Assembly (NCBI RefSeq): GCF_004795835.1
Contig: NZ_CP039249.1
Location: forward strand, 2,889,001-2,953,000
Origin: Sphingomonas sp. PAMC26645
Lineage (GTDB): Bacteria; Pseudomonadota; Alphaproteobacteria; Sphingomonadales; Sphingomonadaceae
Direction: 5' to 3'
Length of the DNA stretch: 64,000 nt
Shown: positions 36,634-48,907 of the stretch, piece after piece
How the letters are laid out: each line of letters starts with the position of its first letter
Position numbering within the stretch: position 1 is the first letter of the stretch
Notes under the pieces: generated by a model
Database searches by the model: none
Seen by the model: only the letters and a program-made list of their open reading frames with translations
What the model was told of the DNA's origin: nothing
Translations under genes and position numbers: made by a program

Positions 36634-37401
36634 TCAAAGCAGGAAGACGTCGGCAGCGTGAATGACACGCCGCTCGCCAGACGCCAAGCGGAGGATCAGC
36701 GCACCGTCGGTGTCGAGCCCGACGAACAGACCGTCGATGCCGCTGCCATCGGGGAGGCGAGCGGTCAGCGCGGTGCCGGCGGGATGGGCGCAATCGACCC
36801 AGCGCTCGCGGACGGGGGCGATGCCCTCGGTGCGCCAGCGGCCGATCCATCGCGCGAAACTGTCGGCCAGGATGTCGAGGAACATAGCCGGGTCGACCAC
36901 CACGCCGTGAGCCGCAAGATCGGTCGTCGCACGGTCGGCCAAATCCGGATGATGCGCAATGTTGACGCCGTAGCCGACGATCACCGCGTCATCCGCGCGT
37001 TCAAGCAGGATGCCCGACAGCTTGGCATCCGCGAGCAACAGATCGTTCGGCCATTTCAGGACCAGCGTTTCGCTCGCGTCAGTCGTACCCTGGCAGATCC
37101 CGGCGACGAGGAACGTCGAGACGGTTTCCTGCAAGGCTACCGCGGCGACCAGCGCGAGGCTGGCGGCCGGCGGATCGTTCGGTCGAAGCCACACCAGCGT
37201 GCTCGCGTAGAGGTTACCCTCGGGCGACGACCATTCGCGCCCGAGCCGCCCCCGCCCCGCCGTCTGCCGGATCGCGCGCAACCAGAGACCGTCCTCGGCA
37301 CCGCCGCGTGCAAGCTCCAGCAGGTCGGCGTTGGTCGATCCTGTCTCCGCGACGGTGCGGATGATGCTCAGAACAACGCCCGTGCGGCCGACATCGTCCA
37401 C
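36634..37401 (-). CDS. birA: Biotin--[acetyl-CoA-carboxylase] ligase
   Basis: Attaches biotin to the carboxylase carrier protein via biotinyl-AMP. About 255 residues with no N-terminal helix-turn-helix, so a group I ligase without repressor function. [11 protein letters not shown] opens the core; [20 protein letters not shown] holds the adenylate loop, [10 protein letters not shown] follows, and KLSGILLE carries the conserved Lys. The most upstream start is GTG 37401, 34 bp inside nuoN. No ATG occurs before the GSTN motif, so the true start is uncertain (CTG or GTG). Confidence 0.92.
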   Translation of the reverse strand: MDDVGRTGVVLSIIRTVAETGSTNADLLELARGGAEDGLWLRAIRQTAGRGRLGREWSSPEGNLYASTLVWLRPNDPPAASLALVAAVALQETVSTFLVAGICQGTTDASETLVLKWPNDLLLADAKLSGILLERADDAVIVGYGVNIAHHPDLADRATTDLAAHGVVVDPAMFLDILADSFARWIGRWRTEGIAPVRERWVDCAHPAGTALTARLPDGSGIDGLFVGLDTDGALILRLASGERRVIHAADVFLL

Positions 37402-38813
37402 GCACCAAGCACGGGGATGAGGAGGTAGCCGGCTGGCGACACGAACACCGCGGCGATGGCGATCAGGCCACCCTCGACTTTGCTCTCCATCGGCGCGAAC
37501 GCGGGTGCCGGATCGTCGAAGTACATCGTCTTGACGACGCGCAGATAGTAATACGCGCCGATCACCGAAGCAGCGATACCGACCACCGCCAGCGGGAACA
37601 GCCCGGCATCGACGGCTGCGCTGAACACTGCGAACTTCGCGTAGAAGCCGAACAGCGGCGGGATGCCGGCAAGGCTGAACATGAAGATCGCGAGTGCCGC
37701 GGCCAGCGCAGGCCGCGTCCGCGACATGCCGGCGAGGCTGTCGATCGTCTCGACCGGCTGCCCGTCGTCACCACGCATCTGCAACACGACCAGGAACGAA
37801 CCGAGCGTCATCGCGACGTAGATCGTCAGGTACATCAGCACGCCCGACACGCCTTCCGGCGTCCCAGCCGCAAGACCGATCAGCGCAAAGCCGACGTTAT
37901 TGATCGACGAGTAAGCAAGCAGGCGCTTGATGTTGGTCTGGCCGATCGCCGCGACCGCACCGAGGATGATCGAGGCGAGTGCCGCGAAGATCACGATCTG
38001 ACGCCACTGGTCGGTCGCCGGGCCCATCGCATCGACTGCCACGCGGACGCTGAGCGCAAGTGCGGCGACCTTGGGGGCGGACGCGAAGAACGCCGTGACT
38101 GGAGTCGGTGCGCCTTCGTACACGTCGGGCGTCCACATGTGGAACGGCACGGCGCTGATCTTGAACGCGAGCCCTGCGAACACGAACACCAGAGCGAATA
38201 GCAGGCCGAGCGACTTGCTGCCGGCATAGGCTTCCGAGATGCCCGAGAACAACGTCGTACCGCTGAACCCGTAGACCAGCGATATGCCGTACAGCAGGAT
38301 GCCGCTGGCCAGCGCGCCGAGCACGAAATACTTCAGACCGGCTTCCGCCGAACGCCCGTCACGCCGCATGAAGCTGGCGAGGACGTAGGCCGCAAGGCTC
38401 TGGAGCTCGAGACCGACATACAGCGTCAGCATGTCGGTGGCCGAGACCATAATCCCCATGCCGCAGGCCGACAGCAGGATCAGCACCGGATATTCAGGAC
38501 GCAGATCGTCGCCGTGCGTGCGTGCGAAGAAGCTCGGCGCCATGACGATCGCGACCGCAGAGGCGATGTAGATCAGCACCTTGGCGAACGCGCCGAACGC
38601 GTCCGCGCGGTACAGGCCGTCGAACGCATAGCCACCCGAAGAGGCGGGACCGACCAGTGCGATCCCTGCCCCCACGAGGACGAACACAGCGGCGATCGAG
38701 ACGGCGCGCGTCGATTTGTCCCCGCCCCAGGCCGAGACGAGCATCAGGGCGATCGCACCCAACGCCAGGACCAGTTCGGGCAGCGTCATTGCGATATTAG
38801 CGGCGTAATCCAT
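37368..38813 (-). CDS. nuoN: NADH-quinone oxidoreductase subunit N
   Basis: Antiporter-like membrane subunit of complex I, moving protons across the inner membrane. 481 residues, about 14 TM helices. ELQSLAAYVLASF contains the conserved membrane Glu, FKISAVPFHMWTPDVYEGAP the Lys-bearing helix-7 region, and LLAYSSINNVGFALIG the second conserved Lys region. ATG overlaps the nuoM stop by one base. Last of the 14 nuo genes; birA overlaps its 3' end. Confidence 0.96.
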   Translation of the reverse strand: MDYAANIAMTLPELVLALGAIALMLVSAWGGDKSTRAVSIAAVFVLVGAGIALVGPASSGGYAFDGLYRADAFGAFAKVLIYIASAVAIVMAPSFFARTHGDDLRPEYPVLILLSACGMGIMVSATDMLTLYVGLELQSLAAYVLASFMRRDGRSAEAGLKYFVLGALASGILLYGISLVYGFSGTTLFSGISEAYAGSKSLGLLFALVFVFAGLAFKISAVPFHMWTPDVYEGAPTPVTAFFASAPKVAALALSVRVAVDAMGPATDQWRQIVIFAALASIILGAVAAIGQTNIKRLLAYSSINNVGFALIGLAAGTPEGVSGVLMYLTIYVAMTLGSFLVVLQMRGDDGQPVETIDSLAGMSRTRPALAAALAIFMFSLAGIPPLFGFYAKFAVFSAAVDAGLFPLAVVGIAASVIGAYYYLRVVKTMYFDDPAPAFAPMESKVEGGLIAIAAVFVSPAGYLLIPVLGAWTMSAARALF

Positions 38814-40348
38814 CAGTGTGCCTCCCCGTGCGCGGCACTATGGACGGTTGCGGCGGGCTTCCCCGCAGTTGGGTTGGAGTCGCTGGCCGGCTTGGCGCGG
38901 TCGACCCGGGCGAGAAGTACGCCCACGTCCTTGCGCATCGGTGCCAGGAAGCTCTCGGGATACACGCCCATCCACAGCACGACGGCTGCGATCGGTGCGA
39001 GCAGCCACATCTCGCGGCCGGACAGATCGACCATCGCACGGACGTCGTCCGACTTGATCTCGCCGAACACGACGCGACGGTACAGGAACAGCATGTATGC
39101 AGCGCCGAGAATGATGCTCGTCGTGCAGAGCAGCGCGGTCCAGGTCGAGACCTGATACGTGCCCATCAGCGACAGGAACTCGGCGACGAAGCCGCTGGTG
39201 CCCGGCAAGCCGATCGAGGCCATCGTGAAGAACAGGAAGAAGATCGCGTACTTCGGCATGTTGATCGCGAGGCCACCATAGCGCGAGATCTCGCGGGTAT
39301 GGAGCTGGTCGTAGATCACGCCGACGCACAGGAACAACGCACCCGATACCAGGCCGTGGCTCAGCATCATGATCATTGCGCCTTCGATGCCCTGCCGGTT
39401 GAACGCGAACAGGCCGATCGTGACGATCGCCATGTGCGCGACCGACGAATAGGCGATCAGCTTCTTCATGTCCGACTGAACGAGCGCGACGAGCGACGTA
39501 TAGATCACCGCGACCGCCGACAGGCCGAAGATCAGCCAGGTCAACTGGCCCGAGGCTTCGGGGAACATCGGCAGCAGGAAGCGCAGGAAGCCGTATCCGC
39601 CGAGCTTCAGCAGCACGCCTGCCAGGATCACCGAGCCAGCGGTGGGCGCCTGAACGTGCGCGTCGGGCAACCAGGTGTGGACCGGCCACATCGGCATCTT
39701 GACCGCAAACGATGCGAAGAACGCCAGCCACAGCCACGTCTGGACGTGCGCCGGGAAGTCGTAGTTCATCAGCGCCGGGATGTTGGTCGTGCCCGCGGTC
39801 TTCGCCATGTACAGCATCGCGATGAACATCAGGACCGAGCCGAGCAGCGTGTACAGGAAGAACTTGTACGACGCGTAGATCCGGTTCGCACCGCCCCAGA
39901 TGCCGATGATCAGGTACATCGGGATGAGCCCGGCTTCGAAGAACACGTAGAACAGGAACAGGTCCTGCGCCGCGAACGTGCCGATCATCAGCACTTCGGT
40001 GAACAGGAACGCCGCCATGTATTCGGGCACGCGCGTCGTGATCGAGCGCCAGCTGGCGCCGATGCAGATCGGCATCAGGAACACGCTGAGCATGATCAGC
40101 ATCAGCGCGAAGCCGTCGATGCCGAGCGACCAGCCGAACGGACCGAAGATGCCAGGGGCATGCTCGACGAACTGCCACTGCGCGCCGCCGATGTCGTAGT
40201 TCATCCACAGCATGATGCCGAGCACGAAGTCGATCAGCGTCGCCGCCAGAGCCAAAGTCCGCGCCGTGTTCGCCGAGACGAACAGGCACACGACGGCTGC
40301 GATCATCGGGACCGCGATCAGGACGGAAAGGATAGGAAAGCCGGTCAT
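38813..40348 (-). CDS. nuoM: NADH-quinone oxidoreductase subunit M
   Basis: Antiporter-like proton-pumping subunit of complex I. 511 residues, about 14 TM helices. LFYVFFEAGLIPMYLIIGIW contains the essential membrane Glu, FAVKMPMWPVHTWLPDAHVQ the Lys helix, and KKLIAYSSVAHMAIVTIG the second Lys. The C-terminal tail beyond the last helix is Ala/His-rich (TVHSAAHGEAH). ATG overlaps nuoL's stop (TAATG). Confidence 0.96.
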   Translation of the reverse strand: MTGFPILSVLIAVPMIAAVVCLFVSANTARTLALAATLIDFVLGIMLWMNYDIGGAQWQFVEHAPGIFGPFGWSLGIDGFALMLIMLSVFLMPICIGASWRSITTRVPEYMAAFLFTEVLMIGTFAAQDLFLFYVFFEAGLIPMYLIIGIWGGANRIYASYKFFLYTLLGSVLMFIAMLYMAKTAGTTNIPALMNYDFPAHVQTWLWLAFFASFAVKMPMWPVHTWLPDAHVQAPTAGSVILAGVLLKLGGYGFLRFLLPMFPEASGQLTWLIFGLSAVAVIYTSLVALVQSDMKKLIAYSSVAHMAIVTIGLFAFNRQGIEGAMIMMLSHGLVSGALFLCVGVIYDQLHTREISRYGGLAINMPKYAIFFLFFTMASIGLPGTSGFVAEFLSLMGTYQVSTWTALLCTTSIILGAAYMLFLYRRVVFGEIKSDDVRAMVDLSGREMWLLAPIAAVVLWMGVYPESFLAPMRKDVGVLLARVDRAKPASDSNPTAGKPAATVHSAAHGEAH

Positions 40349-42453
40349 TACAGTCCGATCGCCCAGGTTACGGCTGCGGTCAGCCCGATCAGCATGACGA
40401 AGGCATAGGTGTAGAGGTATCCCGTCTGGAAGCGGTTGGCGACACGGGCGCCGATCTGGACGACCCAGGTCGCGCCGTCGGGCCCGAACCGGTTGATCGT
40501 CTTCTCATCGCCGCGGTGCCACAGAAAACGGCCGATCGCGAAGGCCGGGCGGACGAAGATCAGGTCGTACAGCTCGTCGAAATACCACTTATGCAGCAGG
40601 AAGTCGTAGAGCACGCCGAACTGTTCGACGACCTTGGCCGGGAACATCGGTGCCTTGATATAGGCGTACCAGGCGGTCAGCAGGCCGAGCAGCATCGCGA
40701 TCGTCGCCGACAGTTTGATCAGCAACGGCACGCCGTGCATCTCGTGCATCAGATGTTCGCGGAACGCGAGTGCGCCCTTCCAGAACTCTTCGCCTGCGGT
40801 CGGCTCGATGAAGAAGCCATGGAACACGAAGCCGGCGAGGACCGCGCCGATCGACAGGACGATCAGCGGGATCAGCATCGGCAGCGGGCTCTCGTGCGGG
40901 TGATACCCACCGTCGCCCTCGGCCGGCGCATGCGCTGCGTCGTGATGACCGTGTGGCGCATGACCTGCGTCCTCGGCCTGCGCCGGGTTCGCCTGGTGAT
41001 CGTCGACATGATGCGCGTCATGCGCCTGGTCATCGTGACCGTGTGCGTCATGGAGCGCATGCTGGATGTGCTCCGATGCGGCCCAACGCGGCTTGCCCCA
41101 GAAGGTCAGGAACATCACGCGCCACGAATAGAAGCTGGTCAGCAACGCGACGAGCACGCCGACAAACCACACGCCCGGCTGACCCGCAGCCCAGCTCGCC
41201 TCGATGATCGCATCCTTCGAATGGAAGCCTGCGAAACCGATCGCGGTGTTGCCGAAGATACCGGGGATGCCGACGCCGGTGATTGCGAGCGTACCTGCCA
41301 TCATCGCCCAGAAGGTCACCGGGATCTTCTTACGCAGGCCGCCATAATAGCGCATGTCCTGCTCGTGGTGCATCGCGTGGATGACCGAGCCCGCGCCGAG
41401 GAACAGCAGCGCCTTGAAGAACGCGTGTGTGAAGAGGTGGAACATCGCCGCGCCGTACGCGCCGACACCGGCCGCGAAGAACATGTAGCCGAGCTGCGAA
41501 CAGGTCGAATACGCGATCACACGCTTGATGTCGGTCTGCACGAGACCGCAGGTCGCCGCAAACAAACAGGTCGCGGCACCGACCGAGGTGACCACGGTCA
41601 ACGCGACCGGGCTCATCTCGAACATCGGCGACAGGCGGCAGACCATGAACACGCCAGCGGTGACCATCGTCGCCGCGTGGATCAGCGCCGACACCGGGGT
41701 CGGGCCTTCCATCGCGTCCGGCAACCAGGTGTGCAGGCCGAGCTGTGCCGACTTGCCCATCGCGCCGACGAACAGGAGTAAGCAGAGCACCGTCATCGTA
41801 TCGAAGCGGTAGCCGAGGAAGCCGAGCGTCGAGCCCGCCATGCCAGGAGCCGCGGCGAGGATCTCGGGGATTGAGACCGTGCCGAACACCAGGAACGTGC
41901 CGAAGATACCGAGCATGAAGCCAAGATCGCCGACGCGGTTGACGACGAACGCCTTGATCGCCGCGGCGCTGGCGGAAGGCTTGCGGAACCAGAACCCGAT
42001 CAGGAGGTAGGATGCGAGACCCACGCCTTCCCAGCCGAAGAACATCTGGACAAGGTTGTTCGCCGTCACGAGCATCAGCATCGCGAAGGTGAACAGCGAC
42101 AGATACGCGAAGAACCGCGGCTGGTCGGGATCCTCGTCCATATAGCCCCAACTATACAGATGGACGAGCGCCGAGACCGACGTGACGACCACGAGCATCA
42201 CCGCAGTCAGCGCATCGACGCGCAGCGACCACGCGACGTTCATGTCGCCCGAGTGGATGAAGTCGAGCAGCGGCGCGACGGTGGCCGTGCTGGCGCCCGA
42301 AAGGAAGCCGATGAAGATCGGCCAGGACAACAGGCACGACGCGAACAGCGCAGCCGTGGTGACGAGTTTCGCCGGCACGTTGCCGATCGCGCGATTGCCG
42401 AACCCGGCAACGATCGCGGCCAGTAACGGCAGGAAGACGATAAGCTGGATCAA
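40348..42453 (-). CDS. nuoL: NADH-quinone oxidoreductase subunit L, with His-rich loop
   Basis: Distal antiporter-like subunit of complex I carrying the long lateral helix. 701 residues, longer than the usual 610-670. Motifs are [20 protein letters not shown] with the conserved Glu, [20 protein letters not shown] and [20 protein letters not shown]. Between TM regions, about residues 458-521, lies a loop with 16 His (such as [18 protein letters not shown] and [13 protein letters not shown]). The start codon is TTG with AGGGG eight bases upstream; no other start precedes the first helix. Confidence 0.95.
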   Translation of the reverse strand: MIQLIVFLPLLAAIVAGFGNRAIGNVPAKLVTTAALFASCLLSWPIFIGFLSGASTATVAPLLDFIHSGDMNVAWSLRVDALTAVMLVVVTSVSALVHLYSWGYMDEDPDQPRFFAYLSLFTFAMLMLVTANNLVQMFFGWEGVGLASYLLIGFWFRKPSASAAAIKAFVVNRVGDLGFMLGIFGTFLVFGTVSIPEILAAAPGMAGSTLGFLGYRFDTMTVLCLLLFVGAMGKSAQLGLHTWLPDAMEGPTPVSALIHAATMVTAGVFMVCRLSPMFEMSPVALTVVTSVGAATCLFAATCGLVQTDIKRVIAYSTCSQLGYMFFAAGVGAYGAAMFHLFTHAFFKALLFLGAGSVIHAMHHEQDMRYYGGLRKKIPVTFWAMMAGTLAITGVGIPGIFGNTAIGFAGFHSKDAIIEASWAAGQPGVWFVGVLVALLTSFYSWRVMFLTFWGKPRWAASEHIQHALHDAHGHDDQAHDAHHVDDHQANPAQAEDAGHAPHGHHDAAHAPAEGDGGYHPHESPLPMLIPLIVLSIGAVLAGFVFHGFFIEPTAGEEFWKGALAFREHLMHEMHGVPLLIKLSATIAMLLGLLTAWYAYIKAPMFPAKVVEQFGVLYDFLLHKWYFDELYDLIFVRPAFAIGRFLWHRGDEKTINRFGPDGATWVVQIGARVANRFQTGYLYTYAFVMLIGLTAAVTWAIGL

Positions 42454-42458
42454 CCGTA

Positions 42459-42767
42459 TTACCCCTTCATCCGGTTGACGTCGTCGACCGCGATGGTGCC
42501 GCGACCGCGGAAATAGATCACGAGAATGGCGAGGCCGATCGCGGCTTCACCCGCGGCGACCGTCAGCACGAACATCGCGAACACCTGTCCGACGAGATCG
42601 TGGAGGAACGCCGAGAACGCGACGAGATTGATGTTCACCGCCAGCAGGATCAGCTCGATCGCCATCAGGATGACGATGAGGTTCTTGCGGTTCAGGAAGA
42701 TGCCGAGCACCCCCATCGTGAACAGGATCGCCGCGACGACCAGATAATGGACGAGACCGATCGTCAC
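42459..42767 (-). CDS. nuoK: NADH-quinone oxidoreductase subunit K
   Basis: Small membrane subunit of complex I, 102 residues, three TM helices. [20 protein letters not shown] holds the conserved membrane glutamate of helix II, and [17 protein letters not shown] the second Glu. Begins with GTG, overlapping the nuoJ stop as GTGA. nuoL follows after 5 bp. Confidence 0.96.
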   Translation of the reverse strand: MTIGLVHYLVVAAILFTMGVLGIFLNRKNLIVILMAIELILLAVNINLVAFSAFLHDLVGQVFAMFVLTVAAGEAAIGLAILVIYFRGRGTIAVDDVNRMKG

Positions 42768-43375
42768 AGTTCGACTCCCTGCCCGACGACCGGGCTCGTG
42801 TTGCGCGTGGCGTCCTGCGGACGACGCGCGTTCTGGCGGCTGATGTTCTGCGCCTTGACGCCGCCACGCTGGCGGTGGGTCAGCACGATCGCACCGATCA
42901 TCGCGACCAGCAGCACCAGGCCGGCACCCTCGAATACGAACAGATAGCGCGTGTAGAGCAGGTTACCAATCGCCTGGATGTTGGGCACGGTGTCGTCGAT
43001 CGGTGCGGCACGACGTGCGAGCTGGATCGGACCGGTGCTCCAGGCGCCGATCGCGATCATCACCTCGGCCGCGAGTGCAACCGCGAGTGCGAGACCGATC
43101 CCGAAATACCGGGCGACGCCTGCACGAAGCTCGGTGAAGTCGATGTCGAGCATCATGACCACGAACAGGAACAGCACCGCGACCGCGCCGACATAGACGA
43201 TGACGAGCAGCATCGCGATGAACTCGGCACCGACCAGGATCATGAGCCCCGCCGCGTTGAAGAACGCGAGGATCAGCCACATCACCGAATGGACCGGGTT
43301 GCGCGACGCGATCGTCAGCGCGCCCGACAGGACGACGACGAAGGCGAAGAGGTAGAAGGCTAAGGCCTGAATCAC
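42764..43375 (-). CDS. nuoJ: NADH-quinone oxidoreductase subunit J
   Basis: Membrane subunit of complex I at the quinone-site interface; 203 residues, five TM helices. [20 protein letters not shown] and [20 protein letters not shown] (family hallmark with Tyr and pi-bulge region) are present. The last ~30 residues are polar ([20 protein letters not shown]). Begins with GTG. 43 bp separate it from nuoI, the largest gap within the operon. Confidence 0.95.
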   Translation of the reverse strand: MIQALAFYLFAFVVVLSGALTIASRNPVHSVMWLILAFFNAAGLMILVGAEFIAMLLVIVYVGAVAVLFLFVVMMLDIDFTELRAGVARYFGIGLALAVALAAEVMIAIGAWSTGPIQLARRAAPIDDTVPNIQAIGNLLYTRYLFVFEGAGLVLLVAMIGAIVLTHRQRGGVKAQNISRQNARRPQDATRNTSPVVGQGVEL

Positions 43376-43418
43376 GATTGCGGCCCCTTAGACGCCCACG
43401 AGAAGAATGAGCGCGCCA

Positions 43419-43904
43419 TTAACGGTACGGCGCATCGGCGGCAAGGTTAGCCGCGATCGCGCTTTCCCAACGGTCGCCATTATCGAGCAGCTTCGACTTG
43501 TCGTAGATGAGCTCTTCGCGCGTCTCGGTAGCGAACTCGTAGTTCGGTCCCTCGACGATCGCATCTACCGGGCACGCCTCGGCACACAGGCCGCAGTAAA
43601 TGCACTTGGTCATGTCGATGTCGTAGCGCGTGGTGCGGCGTGAACCATCGTCGCGCGGCTCGGCTTCGATCGTGATCGCCTGCGCGGGACACACGGCCTC
43701 GCACAGCTTGCACGCGATGCACCGCTCTTCGCCGTTCGGATAGCGACGCAGCGCATGCTCACCACGGAACCGCGGCGACACCGGATTGCGCTCGTACGGA
43801 TAGTTGATCGTCGCCTTTTCCTTGAAGAAATAGCGAAGCGTCAACGCGTGCGCCTTCACGAATTCCCACAAAGTAAACGACTTGATGATCTGAGCGACGC
43901 TCAT
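43419..43904 (-). CDS. nuoI: NADH-quinone oxidoreductase subunit I
   Basis: Peripheral subunit carrying the two 4Fe-4S clusters N6a and N6b on the electron path to quinone. 161 residues. Two ferredoxin motifs: [12 protein letters not shown] and [12 protein letters not shown]. An N-terminal amphipathic helix ([20 protein letters not shown]) binds the membrane arm. ATG 43904 overlaps the nuoH stop (ATGA), with GGAG eight bases upstream. Confidence 0.96.
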   Translation of the reverse strand: MSVAQIIKSFTLWEFVKAHALTLRYFFKEKATINYPYERNPVSPRFRGEHALRRYPNGEERCIACKLCEAVCPAQAITIEAEPRDDGSRRTTRYDIDMTKCIYCGLCAEACPVDAIVEGPNYEFATETREELIYDKSKLLDNGDRWESAIAANLAADAPYR

Positions 43905-44947
43905 GAACCCACTCCAACGCGCGTCAGCATGAGATAGCCCGACACGAGGAAAACCCAGAACAGCGAGACGGGGAGGAAGACCTTCCAGCCGAGCCGCATC
44001 AGCTGATCGTAGCGATAGCGCGGCACGGTCGCCTTCACCCAGCTGAACAGAAAAAAGAAGAACAGGATCTTGGCAAACAGCCAGATGATCCCCGGCACGT
44101 AATACAGCGGTGCCCAGTCGACCGGTGGCAGCCAGCCGCCCCAGAACAGCGTCGCGTTGAGCGCGCACATCAGCAGCACGTTGGCGTACTCGCCGAGCCA
44201 GAACAGCGCGAACGACATCGACGAATATTCGGTCTGGTATCCGGCGACGAGCTCGCTCTCCGCCTCGGTCAGATCGAACGGCGCGCGCTGCGTTTCGGCC
44301 AGCGACGAGATGAAGAACATCACCGCCATCGGGAACATCAGCGGATTGAGGATGTACCCGTTGAAGAACCAGACATGCGACTTCTGCGCCATCACGATCG
44401 CCGACAGATTGAAGCTGCCGGTCCACAGCACGACCGAAATCAGGATGAAGCCGATCGCGACTTCGTACGACACCATCTGCGCGGCCGCACGAAGCGCCGA
44501 GTAGAACGGGTATTTCGAATTCGACGCCCAACCCGACAGGATGATCCCGTAGACGCCGAGCGACGAGGCCGCGAGCACGTAGAGCAGCCCAACGTTGATG
44601 TCCGCGAGCACGACGCCGACGCCGAACGGCACCACCGCCCAGACGATCAGCGCGACCGTGAAGGTAATGATCGGTGCCAGCAGGAACAGCGTCCGGTTGG
44701 CGGCTGCGGGGACGATCGTCTCCTGCAGGAACACCTTCAGGCCGTCGGCAAAGCTCTGCAGCAAGCCGAACGGACCGACGACGTTGGGACCACGCCGCAA
44801 TGCCATCGCCGCCCAGATTTTCCGGTCGGCATAGATGATCATCGCCACCGCCAGCATCAGCGGCAACGCGATCACGAGGATGTCGATGATCGTCGCGAGG
44901 AAGAACGCCCAGTCGTAACCGAGCGAGGATTCGAACCAGGAGATCAT
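43901..44947 (-). CDS. nuoH: NADH-quinone oxidoreductase subunit H
   Basis: Membrane subunit forming the quinone tunnel together with NuoB and NuoD. 348 residues, about eight TM helices. Signatures are [20 protein letters not shown] and [20 protein letters not shown], the Glu-rich cytoplasmic loop near the Q site; the C-terminal block is [22 protein letters not shown] 44947 overlaps the nuoG stop (ATGA). Confidence 0.97.
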   Translation of the reverse strand: MISWFESSLGYDWAFFLATIIDILVIALPLMLAVAMIIYADRKIWAAMALRRGPNVVGPFGLLQSFADGLKVFLQETIVPAAANRTLFLLAPIITFTVALIVWAVVPFGVGVVLADINVGLLYVLAASSLGVYGIILSGWASNSKYPFYSALRAAAQMVSYEVAIGFILISVVLWTGSFNLSAIVMAQKSHVWFFNGYILNPLMFPMAVMFFISSLAETQRAPFDLTEAESELVAGYQTEYSSMSFALFWLGEYANVLLMCALNATLFWGGWLPPVDWAPLYYVPGIIWLFAKILFFFFLFSWVKATVPRYRYDQLMRLGWKVFLPVSLFWVFLVSGYLMLTRVGVGS

Positions 44948-46937
44948 TCGGCTGCCTCCGCGTAATCTTCTCCGTGGAGAAGTTCGGCCGAGCAGCGCTG
45001 CATCGTCGGCGACGCACGGCAAATCGCGTTGGTCAGGTAGAAGTCCTTGATCGGATAGCCGGCGAGGACACCCTCACCTGCACCGTTGAGCGAAGGCGGG
45101 TTCCACTCGAACGTCGCGAGCGCCTGATGCCGCAACGCAGGCACGTCTGCGTACATTTCCTCGCGCAGCCCCTCGAAGCTGTCGAACGGCAGCGTGTGGC
45201 CGAGCGTGTCGGACAGCGCTCGGAAGATCGACCAGTCGTCACGCGCGTCGCCCGGTGCGAACACAGCGCGCTCGCCGCGCTGAACGCGCCCTTCGAGATT
45301 GACCCACGTGCCCGACTTCTCGGCGTAGGTGACACCCGGCAGGATTACGTCGGCAGCCGCCGCACCTTTGTCGCCGTGATGGCCCACAAACACCTTGAAG
45401 CCTGCGAACTTCGCATAATCGACCTCGTCCGCGCCGAGGAAGAAGCCGAGCTTCGCCCCCATCACGTCGGCGATCCCGCCCTTCTGCGCGTAGCCGAGCA
45501 TCAGCCCGCCCATCCGCGAGGCCGCCATGTGGACAACGTTGAAGCCGTTCCAGCCGTCCTTCACGACACCCAGCGTATCGACGAGCTTGAGCGCAGCCGC
45601 ATGGCCACCCTTCAGCGCGCCGCCACCGACGATCACCATCGGGCGTTCTGCTTTCGCGAATGCCTCGGTCACCGCCTCGGGCAGATTGCCGAGCAGCGCC
45701 AGATCGTCGCCGAGCCACTCGACCTTGTAGGTCAAATCCGTCTCCGGCCCGATCGCAAAGACCTTTGCGCCCTTCTTGATGGCTTTGCGCACCCGCGTGT
45801 TCACCAGCGGCGCTTCCCAGCGCAGGTTGGTACCCACCAACAGGATCGCGTCGGCACGCTCGGTACCGGCGATCGTCGTGTTGAAATTGACCGCGGCAAT
45901 GCTCGTCGCGTCATAGTCCATACCGGTCTGACGACCTTCGAGCAGGCTCGACCCCATCTTCGCGAGCAGCGCCTTGGCGGCGTACATCGTCTCGCAATCG
46001 ACCAGATCGCCGGCAACCGCCGCGACGCTCGACCCGGCGTTCACCGCCTTGATCGCTTCGAACGCTTCATCCCACGTCGCAGGCTGTAGCTTGCCGTTCA
46101 CCCGGACATAAGGCTTGTCGAGGCGACGACGGACGAGGCCGTCGATCGCGTGGCGCGTCTTGTCGGTCGCCCACTCCTCGTTCACGTCCTCGTTGATCCG
46201 CGGTACGCAGCGCAGCACCTGACGACCACGGCTGTCGAGCCGGATGTTGGTGCCGACCGCATCCATCACGTCGATCGTCAGCGTCTTGCGCAATTCCCAA
46301 GGGCGCGCCTCGAACGCGTACGGCTTCGACGTCAGCGCGCCCACCGGGCACAGATCGACGACGTTGCCGCTCAGCTCGCTCTTGACCGCATTCTCGAGAT
46401 ACGAGGTGATCTGCATGTCCTCGCCGCGGAAGATCGCACCGATCTCCTCGACGCCGGACACTTCCTCGGCGAACCGGATGCAGCGCGTGCACTGGATGCA
46501 GCGGGTCATGACCGTCTTGACGATCGGACCCATATACTTCTCAGTGACCGCGCGCTTGTTCTCGTCGTAGCGCGAGTGGCCGCGGCCGTAGGCGACAGAC
46601 TGGTCCTGGAGATCGCACTCGCCACCCTGATCGCAGATCGGGCAATCGAGCGGATGGTTGATCAGCAGGAATTCCATGATGCCCTCGCGGGCATTCTTGA
46701 CCATCGGCGAGTTGGTGAAGATCTCCTGCTTGTCCGCCGCCGGCAGCGCGCACGACGCTTGCGGCTTGGGCGGACCAGGCTTCACCTCGACCAGGCACAT
46801 CCGGCAATTGCCGGCGATGCTCAGCCGCTCGTGATAACAGAAACGCGGGATCTCCTTGCCGGCAAGCTCGCACGCCTGCAGCACGGTGGCACCCTGCGGC
46901 ACCTCGATCTCTACGCCATCGACTTTGACTAAGGGCA

Positions 46938-46938
<1 letters not shown>
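44944..46938 (-). CDS. nuoG: NADH-quinone oxidoreductase subunit G
   Basis: Largest peripheral subunit. 664 residues. An N-terminal 2Fe-2S ferredoxin domain has Cys in [17 protein letters not shown]; the His-Cys3 cluster N5 lies in [18 protein letters not shown]; the N4-type cluster is in [19 protein letters not shown] with the distal Cys in DLCPVGAL. A molybdopterin-oxidoreductase-like domain without cofactor makes up the rest. It lacks the extra N7 cluster motif by eye. The ATG overlaps the nuoF stop (TAATG). Confidence 0.96.
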
Positions 46939-48238
<1,300 letters not shown>

Positions 48239-48239
<1 letters not shown>

Positions 48240-48907
48240 CAGGCCCACTCCCCCCGGTAATCGTGGTTCGCGTCGACCATCGCCTTCAACGAGGTCGGGC
48301 CGCCTTCGGGGCAGCTCGCGCGACGACCGAATTGCGGACCCGGCGTCGGGTGCCCGCCATTGGCCAGCGCCTCGAGGATCTCGGTCGTCTTGTCGTAGTC
48401 GAGATCTTCGAAGTTATCGTCGTTGATCTGCACCATCGGCGCATTCGCGCACGTGCCCAGGCACTCGACCTCGGTCAGCGTGAACATGCCGTCCGGCGTC
48501 GTGCCGCCCTTGACCAGCCCGCGATTCTTGCACGCGGCCAGAACGTCGTCCGACCCGCGCAGCATGCACGGCGTCGTGCCGCAGACCTGGACGTGGAAGC
48601 GACCGACCGGCGCGAGATTGAACATCGTGTAGAAGGTCACGACCTCGTACACGCGCATGTACGGCACGCTGATCTGACGCGCGACGAACTCGATCACCGG
48701 CACCGGCAACCAGCCCTGCGTCTGCGTTTCCGCGCCGACCTGGCGTTGCGCCAGATCAAGCAACGGGATCGACGCCGACTGCTCGCGACCCTTGGGATAG
48801 CGCCCGAGGATCTCGTTCGCCTTCACCTGATTCTCGTCCGTCCACGCGAACGAACCCCAGCGTGCGCGAGTCTCGGCCTCGTCGGGAATTTTCGGAGCTT
48901 CAGCCAT
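48239..48907 (-). CDS. nuoE: NADH-quinone oxidoreductase subunit E
   Basis: Thioredoxin-fold subunit with 2Fe-2S cluster N1a. 222 residues. Cluster ligands are in [14 protein letters not shown] and [16 protein letters not shown]. The C-terminal ~40 residues ([20 protein letters not shown]) extend beyond the core, as in other alphaproteobacteria. ATG overlaps the nuoD stop (TAATG); the first ATG in the operon after four genes that appear to begin with TTG or GTG. Confidence 0.95.
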
